From assembly GCA_910584715.1 (NCBI GenBank), contig CAJUAN010000009.1, positions 53,826-117,825 on the forward strand: a DNA stretch of 64,000 nucleotides, in the 5' to 3' direction. Position 1 is the stretch's first letter; each line of letters starts with the position of its first letter. The notes beneath the pieces are model-generated. The model saw only the letters and a program-made list of their open reading frames with translations. It was not told the origin of the DNA and searched no databases. This DNA is from an uncultured Oscillospiraceae bacterium (GTDB lineage: Bacteria > Bacillota > Clostridia > Oscillospirales > Ruminococcaceae). A program made the position numbers and the translations under genes. Of this stretch, positions 17,548 through 26,606 are shown in pieces.

Positions 17548-19209
17548 TCAGGAAATCAGCAATTTTAACGTACTTTTCGTAAAAATGCCCAACAAAAATG
17601 TACTAATTATGTAAAAAATTACACCAACAATTATGGAAATAAATAGTATAATAATGTTTCCAAGCGTTTGGGGGAGCATTTTTTCGGTCACCAATGCCCC
17701 TGCTCCGCAGATGAGGGAGCTGTAACAAATTTTACATAAAAAACCATAAATGCGGTTTTTATCCGAATTTGTCAACTTTATAAGAATATTAACCGCCGGA
17801 ACGCATATGACCGCATAGCACAGAAGCGTGGACGCCGCCGCCCCCGCGGTGTTAAGCTCGGGGATACGCACAAGAAGCAGGTTTCCGGTCAGTTTGACCG
17901 CTACTCCCATAAGCATCAGTGTAACGGGCAGATCGGGACGTCCCGCTGCCTGAAGCGCGGCAAAAGCCGTTGAGGAAACGCACAGAAAGACCACTCCCGC
18001 GCCCAGTACCGCCAGCGAAAGGGTACACAGACTTGTTTCCAGAGGTTTCAGGGGGAACAGCGCTTTTAATATCCTGCCGGACAGCACGCTTATCCCAACT
18101 CCCGCGGGAAAGGCGATAAGAGCCGTGGCAAGCAGGGACTTTTCGGTACATTCTCGTATCTTGGCTTTATCCTTTTCAGCAAAGGCTTCGGAAAGATTTG
18201 GCAGTATGCCCTTGCCGAACATATTGGTAAAGGACGGTATCAGGTTAAAGACCGTAACGGCAAGTCCCGTAAAGCAGCCGAAAAGAAAGTTGGGGAGCTT
18301 TTCGGGGGCAATATTCGGGGCAATTTCGGCAAAATATTCCGGGTCGGCGTAGACTGCTCGGGCAAGGGAGCTGTTGATGGTCACAAGGTCTATCAGGGAC
18401 GTAAGATTTGTCACCAGCGCGCCTATTGCAATGGGTACCGCTGTTTTCAGCAGGGCGGCTATAATGCTTCCGGCGCTGTCAGTGCAGCCCGCTCCGCTTG
18501 TGGAGGAAAGCTGCTCAGGCGTTATACCGTCGCCTCCGAGCTTATCCCGTAGAACGAGAAACAGCGTCCCCGCCGCCGTGGATAGGGTTATGCCAAGCAC
18601 AGCCGCCGCCGCCGCCGCGGAAAGCACCGAATCGGAGGGCAGCTTCAGCGACGCGCACAACTCCAGAGCTTTTTCAGGATTTTTAAGTACCCACAGGCAG
18701 AGAGCAAGTCCCGCGGCAAGCTTGGCAAGTCCTTCAGCAATCTGGGACAGGGCGGTGGGTACCATGTTACGCAAGCCCTCATAGTAGCCGCGGTAAACCG
18801 AGGTCACGCAGCCGAACAGTATGGACGGGGCTATTGCAAACAGCGACGGCAGGGTCTTTACACCGCCTGTCAGAGCACAGATCGGATACGCCGCCGCGAG
18901 CATGAGCAGGGTAAAGGCAAGTCCTGCGGTGGAGAAAAATAAAAGAGCCGACCTTTTTACCCTGCGGACGTTGGCAAAGCGTCCCAGAGCGGAGTTTTCG
19001 GCGGTCAGTTTAGCCACCGCAGCGGGAAGTCCAGTTACCGAAACGGCGTACACAGTCATGAAAATGCCGTAGGCTGAGGAAAAATATCCCATTCCCTCGC
19101 CGCCCAGCATATTTGCCAGCGGTATGCGGAAAACCGCCCCCATAAGCTTGGCTGTCACCGCCGATAAAATAAGTATTGCCGAGCTTTCCAGAAAGCTTTG
19201 CTTTTTCAC
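17548..19209 (-). CDS. SpoVB/YabM-like polysaccharide flippase (MOP family)
   Basis: 553 residues with about 14 membrane segments. The N-terminus SSAILILSAVTAKLMGAVFRIPLANMLGGEGMGYFSSAY is typical of stage V sporulation protein B and related MOP/MurJ lipid-linked oligosaccharide flippases, and VYRGYYEGLRNMVPTALSQIAE is the conserved loop after helix 4. It probably flips a peptidoglycan or spore-cortex precursor. The start is GTG 19209 behind AAAGGGA, 7 bases away. The position next to mazG, HU and rqcP matches B. subtilis yabM-yabN-(...)-yabO. Confidence 0.88.
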   Translation of the reverse strand: MKKQSFLESSAILILSAVTAKLMGAVFRIPLANMLGGEGMGYFSSAYGIFMTVYAVSVTGLPAAVAKLTAENSALGRFANVRRVKRSALLFFSTAGLAFTLLMLAAAYPICALTGGVKTLPSLFAIAPSILFGCVTSVYRGYYEGLRNMVPTALSQIAEGLAKLAAGLALCLWVLKNPEKALELCASLKLPSDSVLSAAAAAAVLGITLSTAAGTLFLVLRDKLGGDGITPEQLSSTSGAGCTDSAGSIIAALLKTAVPIAIGALVTNLTSLIDLVTINSSLARAVYADPEYFAEIAPNIAPEKLPNFLFGCFTGLAVTVFNLIPSFTNMFGKGILPNLSEAFAEKDKAKIRECTEKSLLATALIAFPAGVGISVLSGRILKALFPLKPLETSLCTLSLAVLGAGVVFLCVSSTAFAALQAAGRPDLPVTLMLMGVAVKLTGNLLLVRIPELNTAGAAASTLLCYAVICVPAVNILIKLTNSDKNRIYGFLCKICYSSLICGAGALVTEKMLPQTLGNIIILFISIIVGVIFYIISTFLLGIFTKSTLKLLIS

Positions 19210-19244
19210 CTGATCGTCCCTTTCGTTTTTTTCTAAATTTTATG

Positions 19245-19273
19245 TTGCCTGACGGACAAATATGTGCTATAAT
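19245..19273 (+). promoter_or_regulatory. Promoter of the aminotransferase gene
   Basis: TTGCCT (19245-19250), 17-base spacer, perfect TATAAT (19268-19273), about 100 bases upstream of ATG 19372. It starts in the divergent gap with the flippase gene. Confidence 0.7.
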
Positions 19274-19371
19274 AGAGAATAGAAATGCAGAGGATAGGGG
19301 ATAGAATAAGCTGACAGCTGTTTCTGTTTCCTGTCATTTGACGTTAGATTTTTGTTTTAAGGAGCTTTTTT

Positions 19372-20562
19372 ATGGACTATTTATTTTCAAACAAGGTGAC
19401 GGGGCTTAAGGCTTCGGCTATACGTGAGATACTTAAATTTACGGCTTTTCCCGACGTTATTTCATTTGCGGCGGGAAATCCCGCTCCGGAGGCTTTCCCC
19501 GCGGAGGCGGTAAAGGAGATAACCCAGCGCACACTTACGGAAAATCCCGTGGCGGCTTTGCAGTACAGCATTACCGAGGGCTACACGCCCCTTAGAGAGA
19601 CCCTGAAAAAGCGTCTCGCCTCTCAGCACAGCTTTAACGGAGACATCGACGACCTTATCATCACTTCGGGCGGTCAGCAGGGAAACGAGCTTTCCTGCAA
19701 GGTATTTCTTAACGAGGGGGACACCCTTATCTGCGAGTCCCCGTCCTTTATCGGCAGTCTGAACTCTTTCAAGTCATACAACGTCAACCTTGTGGGCGTT
19801 GAAATGGACGAAGAGGGTATCGATCCCGAAAAGCTTGAGGCGGCGATAAAGTCCAATAAAAACGTAAAGATAATCTATCTTATACCGAATTTCCAGAATC
19901 CTACGGGAAAGTGTACCTCCTTGAAGCGCAGGAAAGAGGTCTATGAGATCGCACGAAAGTACGATGTGATGATATTGGAGGACAACCCCTACGGCGAGAT
20001 ACGCTTTGAGGGAGAGGATATTCCGTCAATAAAATCTCTGGATACCGACGGCAGAGTTATTTATGTGGGAAGCTTTTCCAAGATACTTGCTCCCGGTATC
20101 CGCGTGGGATTTGTTTCCGCGCCCAAGGAGGTAATACAGAAGATCGTTGTCTGCAAGCAGGTTGCGGACGTTCACACGAATATCCTTGCTCAGATAATCG
20201 CGGACGAGTTCCTCAACAAGTACGACATAGATGTGCATTTGGAGCGTATCCGCGGCATTTACCGCGCAAAGTGCGGACTTATGCTGTCCGAGATCGAAAA
20301 GAATTTCTCAAAGAAAATTTCCGTAACCCGGCCCCAGGGAGGACTGTTCATATGGGCTACTCTGCCTGACGGCTGCGACATGACGGGCTTCTGCAAAAAG
20401 GCTGTGGAGGCTAAGGTAGCCGTGGTTCCCGGAAACGCTTTCACGGTTCACGAGGACGACCCTACAAGCAGCTTCAGACTGAATTTCTCGACGCCTACCG
20501 ACGAGCAGCTTGTAAGGGGCTGCAAGATACTGGGAAAAATGTCCAGGGAGATGTTCGATTAG
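19372..20562 (+). CDS. PLP-dependent aminotransferase, class I/II (LysN/2-aminoadipate type)
   Basis: 396 residues. Fold-type I features: SFAAGNPAPEAFP, YSITEGYTPLRETL, TSGGQQGNEL, LIPNFQNPTGKCTSLKRR with the N-P-T-G loop, ILEDNPYGEIRF with the PLP-ring Asp, and YVGSFSKILAPGIRVGF with the Schiff-base Lys. C-terminal FRLNFSTP carries the carboxylate-binding Arg. There is no N-terminal GntR domain, so it is an enzyme and not a MocR regulator. The closest named types are 2-aminoadipate, valine-pyruvate and aromatic aminotransferases. trpS follows with its own promoter. Confidence 0.9.
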   Translation: MDYLFSNKVTGLKASAIREILKFTAFPDVISFAAGNPAPEAFPAEAVKEITQRTLTENPVAALQYSITEGYTPLRETLKKRLASQHSFNGDIDDLIITSGGQQGNELSCKVFLNEGDTLICESPSFIGSLNSFKSYNVNLVGVEMDEEGIDPEKLEAAIKSNKNVKIIYLIPNFQNPTGKCTSLKRRKEVYEIARKYDVMILEDNPYGEIRFEGEDIPSIKSLDTDGRVIYVGSFSKILAPGIRVGFVSAPKEVIQKIVVCKQVADVHTNILAQIIADEFLNKYDIDVHLERIRGIYRAKCGLMLSEIEKNFSKKISVTRPQGGLFIWATLPDGCDMTGFCKKAVEAKVAVVPGNAFTVHEDDPTSSFRLNFSTPTDEQLVRGCKILGKMSREMFD

Positions 20563-20610
20563 AAGCAGGCTGTTAAGAGTAAGGCAGCAGGAAAAATACA
20601 AATTGATGTT

Positions 20611-20640
20611 TTGACGGGAAACGGTTATACTACATATAGT
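20611..20640 (+). promoter_or_regulatory. Probable trpS promoter
   Basis: TTGACG (20611-20616) and TATAGT (20635-20640) with an 18-base spacer, 42 bases before the trpS ATG. The leader is too short for a T-box, and no T-box sequence is visible. Confidence 0.5.
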
Positions 20641-20681
20641 ATGGCTGTTCCGGTACAGACAGAGTTTTTCGGAGGTTTATT

Positions 20682-21683
20682 ATGGAAGAAAGAAAGAAGA
20701 TAATTTTCAGCGGCATACAGCCCACGGGTACATTTACCCTTGGAAACTATATCGGCGCGGTGTCCCGCTGGGGGGCTTTGCAGGACGAGTATGACTGCAT
20801 TTACTCCATTGTGGATATGCACGCCATTACCGTTAAACAGGAGCCCGCTAAGCTCCGTCAGCAGACCTTGCAGTCCTATGCGCTGCTGCTCGCCTGCGGC
20901 ATAGATCCCGAACGCTCAATAGTGTTCATTCAGAGCCATGTCAGGAGCCACGCAGAGCTTAACTGGATACTTGCCTGCTCCACGCAGTTCGGCGAGCTTA
21001 CCAGAATGACCCAGTTCAAGGACAAGTCCGCAAAGCACCCAGACGACGTAAACGCGGGGCTTTTTACCTATCCCGTGCTTATGGCGGCTGATATCCTTGC
21101 CTATAAAGCCGATCTTGTTCCCGTGGGAGTGGATCAGAAGCAGCATGTTGAGTTGGCAAGAAACGTTGCTCAGCGGTTCAACGGCAAGTACGGGGACTTT
21201 TTCACCGTTCCCGAGCCGTTTATCGGCGAGACCGGCGCAAAGGTCATGTCCTTGCAGGAGCCGACGAAGAAGATGTCCAAGTCGGACGATAACCCGAACG
21301 CGTGTATCTATATTTTGGACGAGCCGGACGTGATAATCCGTAAGTTCAAGAGAGCCGTTACCGACAGCGAGGCGGAAGTGCGCTTTGCCGAGGGCAAGGA
21401 CGGTATAAACAACCTTATGACCATCTATTCGTCGGTTACGGGCAAGTCCTTTGAGGATATCGAAAAGGAGTTTTCCGGCAAGGGCTACGGCGATTTCAAG
21501 CTTGCGGTGGGCGAAGCGGTGGCGGATCACCTGAAGCCTGTAAGAGAGGACTATGCAAGGCTTATGGGTGACAAGGAGTACCTTAAAAAATGCTATACGG
21601 AGGGCGCTGAAAAGGCGCTGAAAATGTCCCGAAGAACAGTGCTGAAAGCGTACCGCAAGGTCGGTTTTGTTGACTGCGAATAG
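20682..21683 (+). CDS. trpS: Tryptophanyl-tRNA synthetase
   Basis: 333 residues, normal for bacterial TrpRS. The class I signatures are present: FSGIQPTGTFTLGNYIGAV with the HIGH-type TLGN, and KKMSKSDDNP as KMSKS. VDMHAIT, QSHVRSHAELNWILACSTQFGELTRMTQFKDK and ADILAYKADLVPVGVDQKQHVELAR are hallmark TrpRS blocks that bind Trp and ATP. It charges tRNA-Trp in the cytoplasm. CGGAGG lies 8 bases before the ATG. Confidence 0.97.
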   Translation: MEERKKIIFSGIQPTGTFTLGNYIGAVSRWGALQDEYDCIYSIVDMHAITVKQEPAKLRQQTLQSYALLLACGIDPERSIVFIQSHVRSHAELNWILACSTQFGELTRMTQFKDKSAKHPDDVNAGLFTYPVLMAADILAYKADLVPVGVDQKQHVELARNVAQRFNGKYGDFFTVPEPFIGETGAKVMSLQEPTKKMSKSDDNPNACIYILDEPDVIIRKFKRAVTDSEAEVRFAEGKDGINNLMTIYSSVTGKSFEDIEKEFSGKGYGDFKLAVGEAVADHLKPVREDYARLMGDKEYLKKCYTEGAEKALKMSRRTVLKAYRKVGFVDCE

Positions 21684-21715
21684 GATTTTTGTTTCTTTGT
21701 GCAGAAATTTTTTTC

Positions 21716-21727
21716 TTAAACGTTTAA
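21716..21727. promoter_or_regulatory. Perfect palindrome, possible LacI-family operator
   Basis: TTAAACGTTTAA is a perfect 12-base palindrome with the central CG typical of LacI/GalR operators. It is 33 bases after trpS and about 290 bases upstream of the LacI-type gene. A related AAACGTTT (21953-21960) lies just downstream of that gene's promoter. Confidence 0.4.
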
Positions 21728-21834
21728 TTGATTTTTTAGACAAAATATGGCTCGTATTTTAAAAAGGGTTGTCGTTTTTCACTATAATAAAAAGATAATT
21801 AAAAAACTTGTTAATATTTTGTCTAAAAATCAAT
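21727..21834. repeat. Long inverted repeat in the trpS-lacI gap
   Basis: The 22-base arm at 21727-21748 (starting ATTGATTTTTTAGAC and ending AAAATAT) is complementary to 21814-21834 with a single one-base indel. A 65-base A+T-rich spacer separates the arms and contains TATAAT-like sequence. It could fold into a large hairpin or present two identical binding sites in opposite orientation. Confidence 0.75.
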
Positions 21835-21907
21835 AGTCAAAAATACTAAAAATTTTTTAATATGTTATGCAAAAAGACTATTTTGAACTAATAATTTTCA
21901 AAAACCA

Positions 21908-21936
21908 TTGACATATTGCAAAATCAGTTGTATATT
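21908..21936 (+). promoter_or_regulatory. Promoter of the LacI-type regulator gene, with downstream operator
   Basis: TTGACA (21908-21913), 17-base spacer, TATATT (21931-21936). The expected start point is near 21943, directly followed by GAAAACGTTTAAAG (about 21951-21964), which contains the palindrome AAACGTTT and resembles cre/LacI-family operators. This suggests autoregulation. Confidence 0.75.
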
Positions 21937-22010
21937 ATTATCGAAGCGGCGAAAACGTTTAAAGGTTTTGGAAATGTTTGCCGCACAAACTTGCGGTCTG
22001 GAGTTGTGTT

Positions 22011-23027
22011 ATGGTTTCTATCAAGGACATTGCTTCCGTCTGCGGCGTTTCTATCGCGACGGTCAGCAAGGCACTCAACGATCACAAGGACGTAAGCGAA
22101 TCGACAAAGACAATGATTCGCGAGACCGCCAAGAAGCTCGGATATCTTCCGAATTCGCAGGCGAGGGCTCTTAAGACTAACCGTACATACAATCTTGGAG
22201 TGCTTTTTGCGGAACAGGCTCACAGCGGTATTACCCACAGCCATTTTGCCGCAGTGCTGAACGGCTTTAAGAACGAAGCGGAAGCAAACGGATACGATAT
22301 TACTTTTATCAGCCGTCAGATCGGCGGCAACAGAATGACATATTACGAACACTGCGTATGCAGGAACGTGGACGGCGTTGTTATAGTCTGCGCCGACGAC
22401 TTTGAGGATCCGGAGGTAACGGAACTTCTTGAAAGTTCAGTGCCGACGGTAACTATCGACTATGAAAGCCCGAACAGTCCCGCGGTGCTTTCCAATAACG
22501 AATCGGGCATGAAAGCTCTTGTGGAGCACGCCTATTCAATGGGACACAGAAAAATTGCGTATATTTACGGCGAAACTTCAAGCGTGACTTCTATCAGAGT
22601 AAAAAGCTACAGGGATACCTTGGAGAGCCTGAATATAAATGTCAGAAGCGATTATCTGCTGCAGGGCAGGTATCACGATCCCGTGTCAACGGAAAAGCTG
22701 TCGGGGCAGCTTTTGGAGCTTGACGATCCGCCAACGTGCGTTATTTTGCCGGACGATTTTTCGGCGATCGGTGCGCTGTCGGCGTTTGAAAAGCTCGGTA
22801 AAAGCGTTCCCGGGGACATTTCCGTTATGGGGTACGACGGCATAATCCTTTCTTCGTTCCTTAACCCGAAGCTTACGACTTTCTGGCAGGATCCGGACAG
22901 GATAGGCGCCGCGGCTGCTTCACAGCTTATCGCGCTGATAAAAAAAGAGATACCCGCCGACTCGCCTGCATTAATGGTTGACGGTCGTCTCAAAGAAGGG
23001 TCGTCGGTCAAAGAAATTTGCCGATGA
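22011..23027 (+). CDS. LacI/GalR-family transcriptional regulator
   Basis: 338 residues. The N-terminal helix-turn-helix reads VSIKDIASVCGVSIATVSKALND followed by the hinge-helix region LGYLPNSQARALK; the rest is a periplasmic-binding-protein-like sensor domain with NLGVLF, VDGVVIVCADDF, GHRKIAYIYGE, PTCVILPDDFSAIGAL and MGYDGIILSSFLNPKLTTF. It should repress or activate the sugar importer directly downstream in response to a sugar. Start ATG 22011 has GGAG 7 bases upstream and begins at the conserved HTH; an upstream in-frame start at 21978 would add 11 residues not typical of the family. Confidence 0.92.
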   Translation: MVSIKDIASVCGVSIATVSKALNDHKDVSESTKTMIRETAKKLGYLPNSQARALKTNRTYNLGVLFAEQAHSGITHSHFAAVLNGFKNEAEANGYDITFISRQIGGNRMTYYEHCVCRNVDGVVIVCADDFEDPEVTELLESSVPTVTIDYESPNSPAVLSNNESGMKALVEHAYSMGHRKIAYIYGETSSVTSIRVKSYRDTLESLNINVRSDYLLQGRYHDPVSTEKLSGQLLELDDPPTCVILPDDFSAIGALSAFEKLGKSVPGDISVMGYDGIILSSFLNPKLTTFWQDPDRIGAAAASQLIALIKKEIPADSPALMVDGRLKEGSSVKEICR

Positions 23028-23083
23028 CGAAACCGTGTTATTATATTTTTATAATATAATATATTTTTAAGGAGGAAAACCAA

Positions 23084-24541
23084 ATGAAGAATTTCAAGAA
23101 AAACATCGCTCTTCTTGCAGCTCTCGCATGTGCTGGAACCATGCTCGCAGGCTGTAACAGCGATAAGCCCGCTACTGACGGCGGCGAAACAACATCTGCT
23201 GCCGGCGATGATGCAGGCGCAACAAACGACGGCGGCGACGCAGGTGCTGCTGACAACGGAGATGCAGGCGATACAGGCGCGGCTTCCGGCGACAATGCTG
23301 ACGGCAGCAAGCTGACTGTTCTCTGCTGGAACACAGACGATATCAATCCTATGATCGAAAACTTCTGCGCTAACACAGACCACACAGCTGACGAGTTCAA
23401 CGTACAGAACTTTGGCTGCGGCGGCGGTGACGCTGCTGAGAACTATGACAACTACCTCAGCGACGCAAACAACGACGCTGATATCATGTTCGTAGAGGCT
23501 GACTGGGCTCTTAAGTACATCAACGACGACAGCGCTGAAAAGGGTACAAAGGCTCTCTCCGACATCGGATTCTCCGACAGTGACTACGGCGATCTTTACG
23601 GCTACACACTTGAGATCGGTAAGTCCTCAAGCGGCGTTCAGAAGGGACTCTCATGGCAGGCTGCTGCAGGCGGATTCTGCTACAGAACAGACCTTGCTGA
23701 GACATACCTCGGCGTTAAGACTCCCGATGAGATGCAGGCTCTCGTTTCCGACTGGGATAAGTTCCTCGATACAGCTAAGAAGGTTGGCGAGGCTTCCGGC
23801 GGTCAGACTGCTCTTGCAACAACAATGGGCGGCGTATGGCAGGTATTCTCCGCAGGCAGAAGCACTCCTTGGGTAGTTGACGGCAAGCTTTCTCTTGACG
23901 ACAGCGCAAAGGGTTATATTGACTTCGCTAAGAATATGTACGATAACGGCTACGTTATCAAGGATCTTGATCAGTGGAGCACTGACTGGTATTCCGCAGG
24001 TCAGACCGATAAGACAATGGGTTACTTCGTATCCACATGGGGCTTCGGTGATGCTATCCTCACACAGGCTGCCGGCGGCGAAGGCGGAGCTACATACGGC
24101 AAGTGGAACGTTGTAGTTGGTCCTCAGCCTTTCTACTGGGGCGGTACATGGGCTACAGTTGCTAACAGATGCAACAACCCTGAGCTTGCTAAGGAATTTA
24201 TCGCATACTTCACAACCAACAAGGACGGCGCTAAGGCTTACGCTGACTTCAAGGGCGAGTACGTTTCCAACAAGGCTGCTATGGCAGAGGTTATCCCCTC
24301 TTACGCAGGTCTCGGCGTTCTCGGCGGACAGAACCACTTCGAGGTTCTCAACACCGTTGCTGACGGCATCAACATGGCAGGCGGTATCACAGAGTACGAC
24401 AATACTATCAAGCAGGCGTTCAATACTACAATAACAGAATACTGCAGAGGCACATACGATTCTGTTGACGCTACAATTGACGCGTTCGTTGATAACGTTG
24501 CAGGCTCTCTTCCTAACCTTGATTACTCTAACTTTGATTGA
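23084..24541 (+). CDS. Sugar-binding lipoprotein of an ABC importer
   Basis: 485 residues. Signal peptide with lipobox MLAGC (Cys24), then an Ala/Gly/Asp/Thr-rich linker to about residue 70, and a type 1 solute-binding domain starting LTVLCWNTDDINPMIENF. W-rich stretches such as TMGGVWQVFSAG, WSTDWYSAGQTDKTMGYFVSTWGFGD and GPQPFYWGGTWATVANRCNNPELAKEFIAYF are typical of carbohydrate-binding proteins. Codon usage is markedly biased and the Shine-Dalgarno (AAGGAGG) is strong, suggesting high expression. It is encoded 56 bases after the LacI-type gene and 105 bases before its permeases, with a stable hairpin in that gap. Confidence 0.92.
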   Translation: MKNFKKNIALLAALACAGTMLAGCNSDKPATDGGETTSAAGDDAGATNDGGDAGAADNGDAGDTGAASGDNADGSKLTVLCWNTDDINPMIENFCANTDHTADEFNVQNFGCGGGDAAENYDNYLSDANNDADIMFVEADWALKYINDDSAEKGTKALSDIGFSDSDYGDLYGYTLEIGKSSSGVQKGLSWQAAAGGFCYRTDLAETYLGVKTPDEMQALVSDWDKFLDTAKKVGEASGGQTALATTMGGVWQVFSAGRSTPWVVDGKLSLDDSAKGYIDFAKNMYDNGYVIKDLDQWSTDWYSAGQTDKTMGYFVSTWGFGDAILTQAAGGEGGATYGKWNVVVGPQPFYWGGTWATVANRCNNPELAKEFIAYFTTNKDGAKAYADFKGEYVSNKAAMAEVIPSYAGLGVLGGQNHFEVLNTVADGINMAGGITEYDNTIKQAFNTTITEYCRGTYDSVDATIDAFVDNVAGSLPNLDYSNFD

Positions 24542-24575
24542 TTGAGAGTTAATTTCTAACATGCTTTTATGTCTC

Positions 24576-24602
24576 GTGGGGCAGGCGTCTTGCCTGCCCC
24601 AC
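24576..24602 (+). other. Stable intercistronic stem-loop after the binding-protein gene
   Basis: GTGGGGCAGGC (24576-24586) pairs perfectly with GCCTGCCCCAC (24592-24602) around a 5-base loop. There is no T-run, so it more likely protects the 3' end of the binding-protein message or causes partial termination, giving more binding protein than permease. Confidence 0.75.
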
Positions 24603-24646
24603 AGATGTAAATAAGCGCTATACTTTATGTTGAGGAGAGAATTTTT

Positions 24647-25666
24647 ATGGCAAATACTTCAGGCAAAAGAGTTCGCTCTATAAGTTATGCAAAGTACGGA
24701 TACTTGTTTATACTTCCGTTTTTTGTTATATATATCGTTTTCCAGATATATCCTTTGTTTAACACATTCTATTTAAGCACTCAAAGCAACGGCTCCACTC
24801 AAACTGAGTTTGTCGGTATGGACAACTTTAAAGCTTTGATGATAGGTGAAAACGCGACGATCTCGCACGGCGACAATGCCGGAAATAAAGGCGGACGTGC
24901 GTGGAGAGCGGCTAACGGCGACTTCAAGAGAGTTATGGGCAACACCATTCTGCTCTGGGTCGGCAACTTTATTCCGCAGATTCTGATTTCACTTGTCCTT
25001 GCCGCATGGTTCACAAATTCTCTCCTGAAGATAAAAGGCAAAAGCGTTTACAAGATACTTATGTATCTGCCGAACATTATAACGGCCGCGTCTTCGGCAG
25101 CGCTTTTTGTAATGCTGTTTTCGGGAACCGAGTTCGGCGCTATCAATAACCTGCTTCTTAAGTGGGGCTGGATTCACGATCCTATCCCCTTTGTAACCGG
25201 CGTATCTCAGTCAAGAGTTATGATCATGATCATTCAGACATGGATGTGGTACGGAAATACCACTATCATGCTGATGTCCGGTATCATGGGAATCAACGGC
25301 TCCCTTTTCGAGGCTGCAAGCATCGACGGAGCTACAATGACCCAGCAGTTCTTCAGAATTACTCTTCCGCTTCTCAGGCCGATTCTGCTCTATACGGTTG
25401 TTACCTCAATGATCGGCGGTCTCCAGATGTTTGATATGCCTTACCTCTATAAGAACGGCACTCAGATCACCAAGCACGTTGAAACTGTTGCGGTATACAT
25501 CTACAACCATTTCCACAGCGCGATAAGCCCGAACTACGGTTACTCGGCTGCGGCTTCGGTTCTGCTGTTTATCCTGACGGCGATCCTCGGCGCGTTTGCG
25601 TTTGCAATGAACAGGGACAAGGATCAAAAGCACATGAAGCGCAAAAAGCAAAACAAGTTGCTTTAG
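24647..25666 (+). CDS. Sugar ABC importer permease (MalF-like)
   Basis: 339 residues, six predicted helices, first at about 20-45 (YGYLFILPFFVIYIVFQIYP). The EAA loop is FEAASIDGATMTQQFFRITLPLLRP near residue 222. A basic tail (RDKDQKHMKRKKQNK) ends the protein. GAGGAGAG lies about 9 bases before the ATG. It works with the binding protein upstream and the second permease 18 bases downstream; the ATPase must be supplied from elsewhere. Confidence 0.93.
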   Translation: MANTSGKRVRSISYAKYGYLFILPFFVIYIVFQIYPLFNTFYLSTQSNGSTQTEFVGMDNFKALMIGENATISHGDNAGNKGGRAWRAANGDFKRVMGNTILLWVGNFIPQILISLVLAAWFTNSLLKIKGKSVYKILMYLPNIITAASSAALFVMLFSGTEFGAINNLLLKWGWIHDPIPFVTGVSQSRVMIMIIQTWMWYGNTTIMLMSGIMGINGSLFEAASIDGATMTQQFFRITLPLLRPILLYTVVTSMIGGLQMFDMPYLYKNGTQITKHVETVAVYIYNHFHSAISPNYGYSAAASVLLFILTAILGAFAFAMNRDKDQKHMKRKKQNKLL

Positions 25667-25684
25667 TAAGGGGAGGTTGTAATC

Positions 25685-26581
25685 ATGAGTGTTTCTATGT
25701 CAAATGAAAAAACAAAGAAGGTCGGTTCTTCCCTCAGACCCAAGGATATTATCATTACAGCTGTTATTGTTTTGATATGCGTAGTCAGCATCCTGCCCCT
25801 TTACATACTTGTTGTTAACTCCACGCGTGCCGGTCAGGACATCACAAGCAATGGCGTTTCGCTTATTCCCGGTCTGAACCTTTTCAAAAATATTGCGACT
25901 CTCCAGGATTGGACGTCTACGGGCAAGGTTGAGTATAACGCTCTTACCGGTTATCTCAACAGCGGTATCATCGCCCTTTCCACAACATTCCTGACGGTTC
26001 TCTTTTCGGGTATGACCGCTTACGGTATCGTTGTATATGACTTCAAGCTTAAGAACGCAGCCTATACGTTTATTCTTGCGGTAATGATGATTCCTGTTCA
26101 GGTAACGTCTGTTGGTTTCTATCAGTTCATGGCTAAGATCGGTCTGACGGACTCTTATGTTCCGCTCATTCTTCCCGCTATAGCCGCTCCTGCAATAGTG
26201 TTCTTCATGAGGCAATCCATGAAGTCAACGTTTCCGCTTGAAATAGTTGAAGCCGCCAGAATCGACGGCTGCGGCGAGTACAGAACGTTCTTTACAATTG
26301 CTATCCCCATGATGAAGCCCGCATTTGCGGTACAGGCAATATTCGCGTTCGTTTCCAACTGGAACAACTACTATATGCCGTCCATGATCCTGATTTCCAG
26401 AAACAAGAGTCAGATGACGCTTCCTATGATGGTAAATACTATCCTTTCAAACGATAAGCTTGCTGATTTCGGTGCGAAATATGCGGCGATCATGCTTTCT
26501 ATCGTTCCGGTAGTAATCGTGTACCTGATTTTCTCGAAATTTATTGTTGAGGGTGTTGCTCTCGGCGGTGTTAAAGAGTAA
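25685..26581 (+). CDS. Sugar ABC importer permease (MalG-like)
   Basis: 298 residues, six helices, EAA loop VEAARIDGCGEYRTFFTIAIPMMKP near residue 189 and the usual family C-terminus (FIVEGVALGGVKE). GGGGAGG lies 8 bases before the ATG. It is the last gene of the LacI-regulated importer operon and is followed by a terminator. Confidence 0.93.
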   Translation: MSVSMSNEKTKKVGSSLRPKDIIITAVIVLICVVSILPLYILVVNSTRAGQDITSNGVSLIPGLNLFKNIATLQDWTSTGKVEYNALTGYLNSGIIALSTTFLTVLFSGMTAYGIVVYDFKLKNAAYTFILAVMMIPVQVTSVGFYQFMAKIGLTDSYVPLILPAIAAPAIVFFMRQSMKSTFPLEIVEAARIDGCGEYRTFFTIAIPMMKPAFAVQAIFAFVSNWNNYYMPSMILISRNKSQMTLPMMVNTILSNDKLADFGAKYAAIMLSIVPVVIVYLIFSKFIVEGVALGGVKE

Positions 26582-26606
26582 AATATTTTTATTCGATTTT
26601 CCTTTT

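Noticed and set aside
20563..20681. T-box leader for trpS
   Set aside because: The leader after the likely promoter is only about 40 bases, with no T-box sequence or specifier loop.
20916..21743. Long open frame opposite trpS
   Set aside because: It lies entirely over trpS and its 3' flank, has no ribosome binding site and no recognisable motif; it follows from the codon bias of trpS.
23651..24562. Long open frame opposite the sugar-binding lipoprotein gene
   Set aside because: Shadow of a strongly biased, highly expressed gene; product is Cys/Val-rich without motif.
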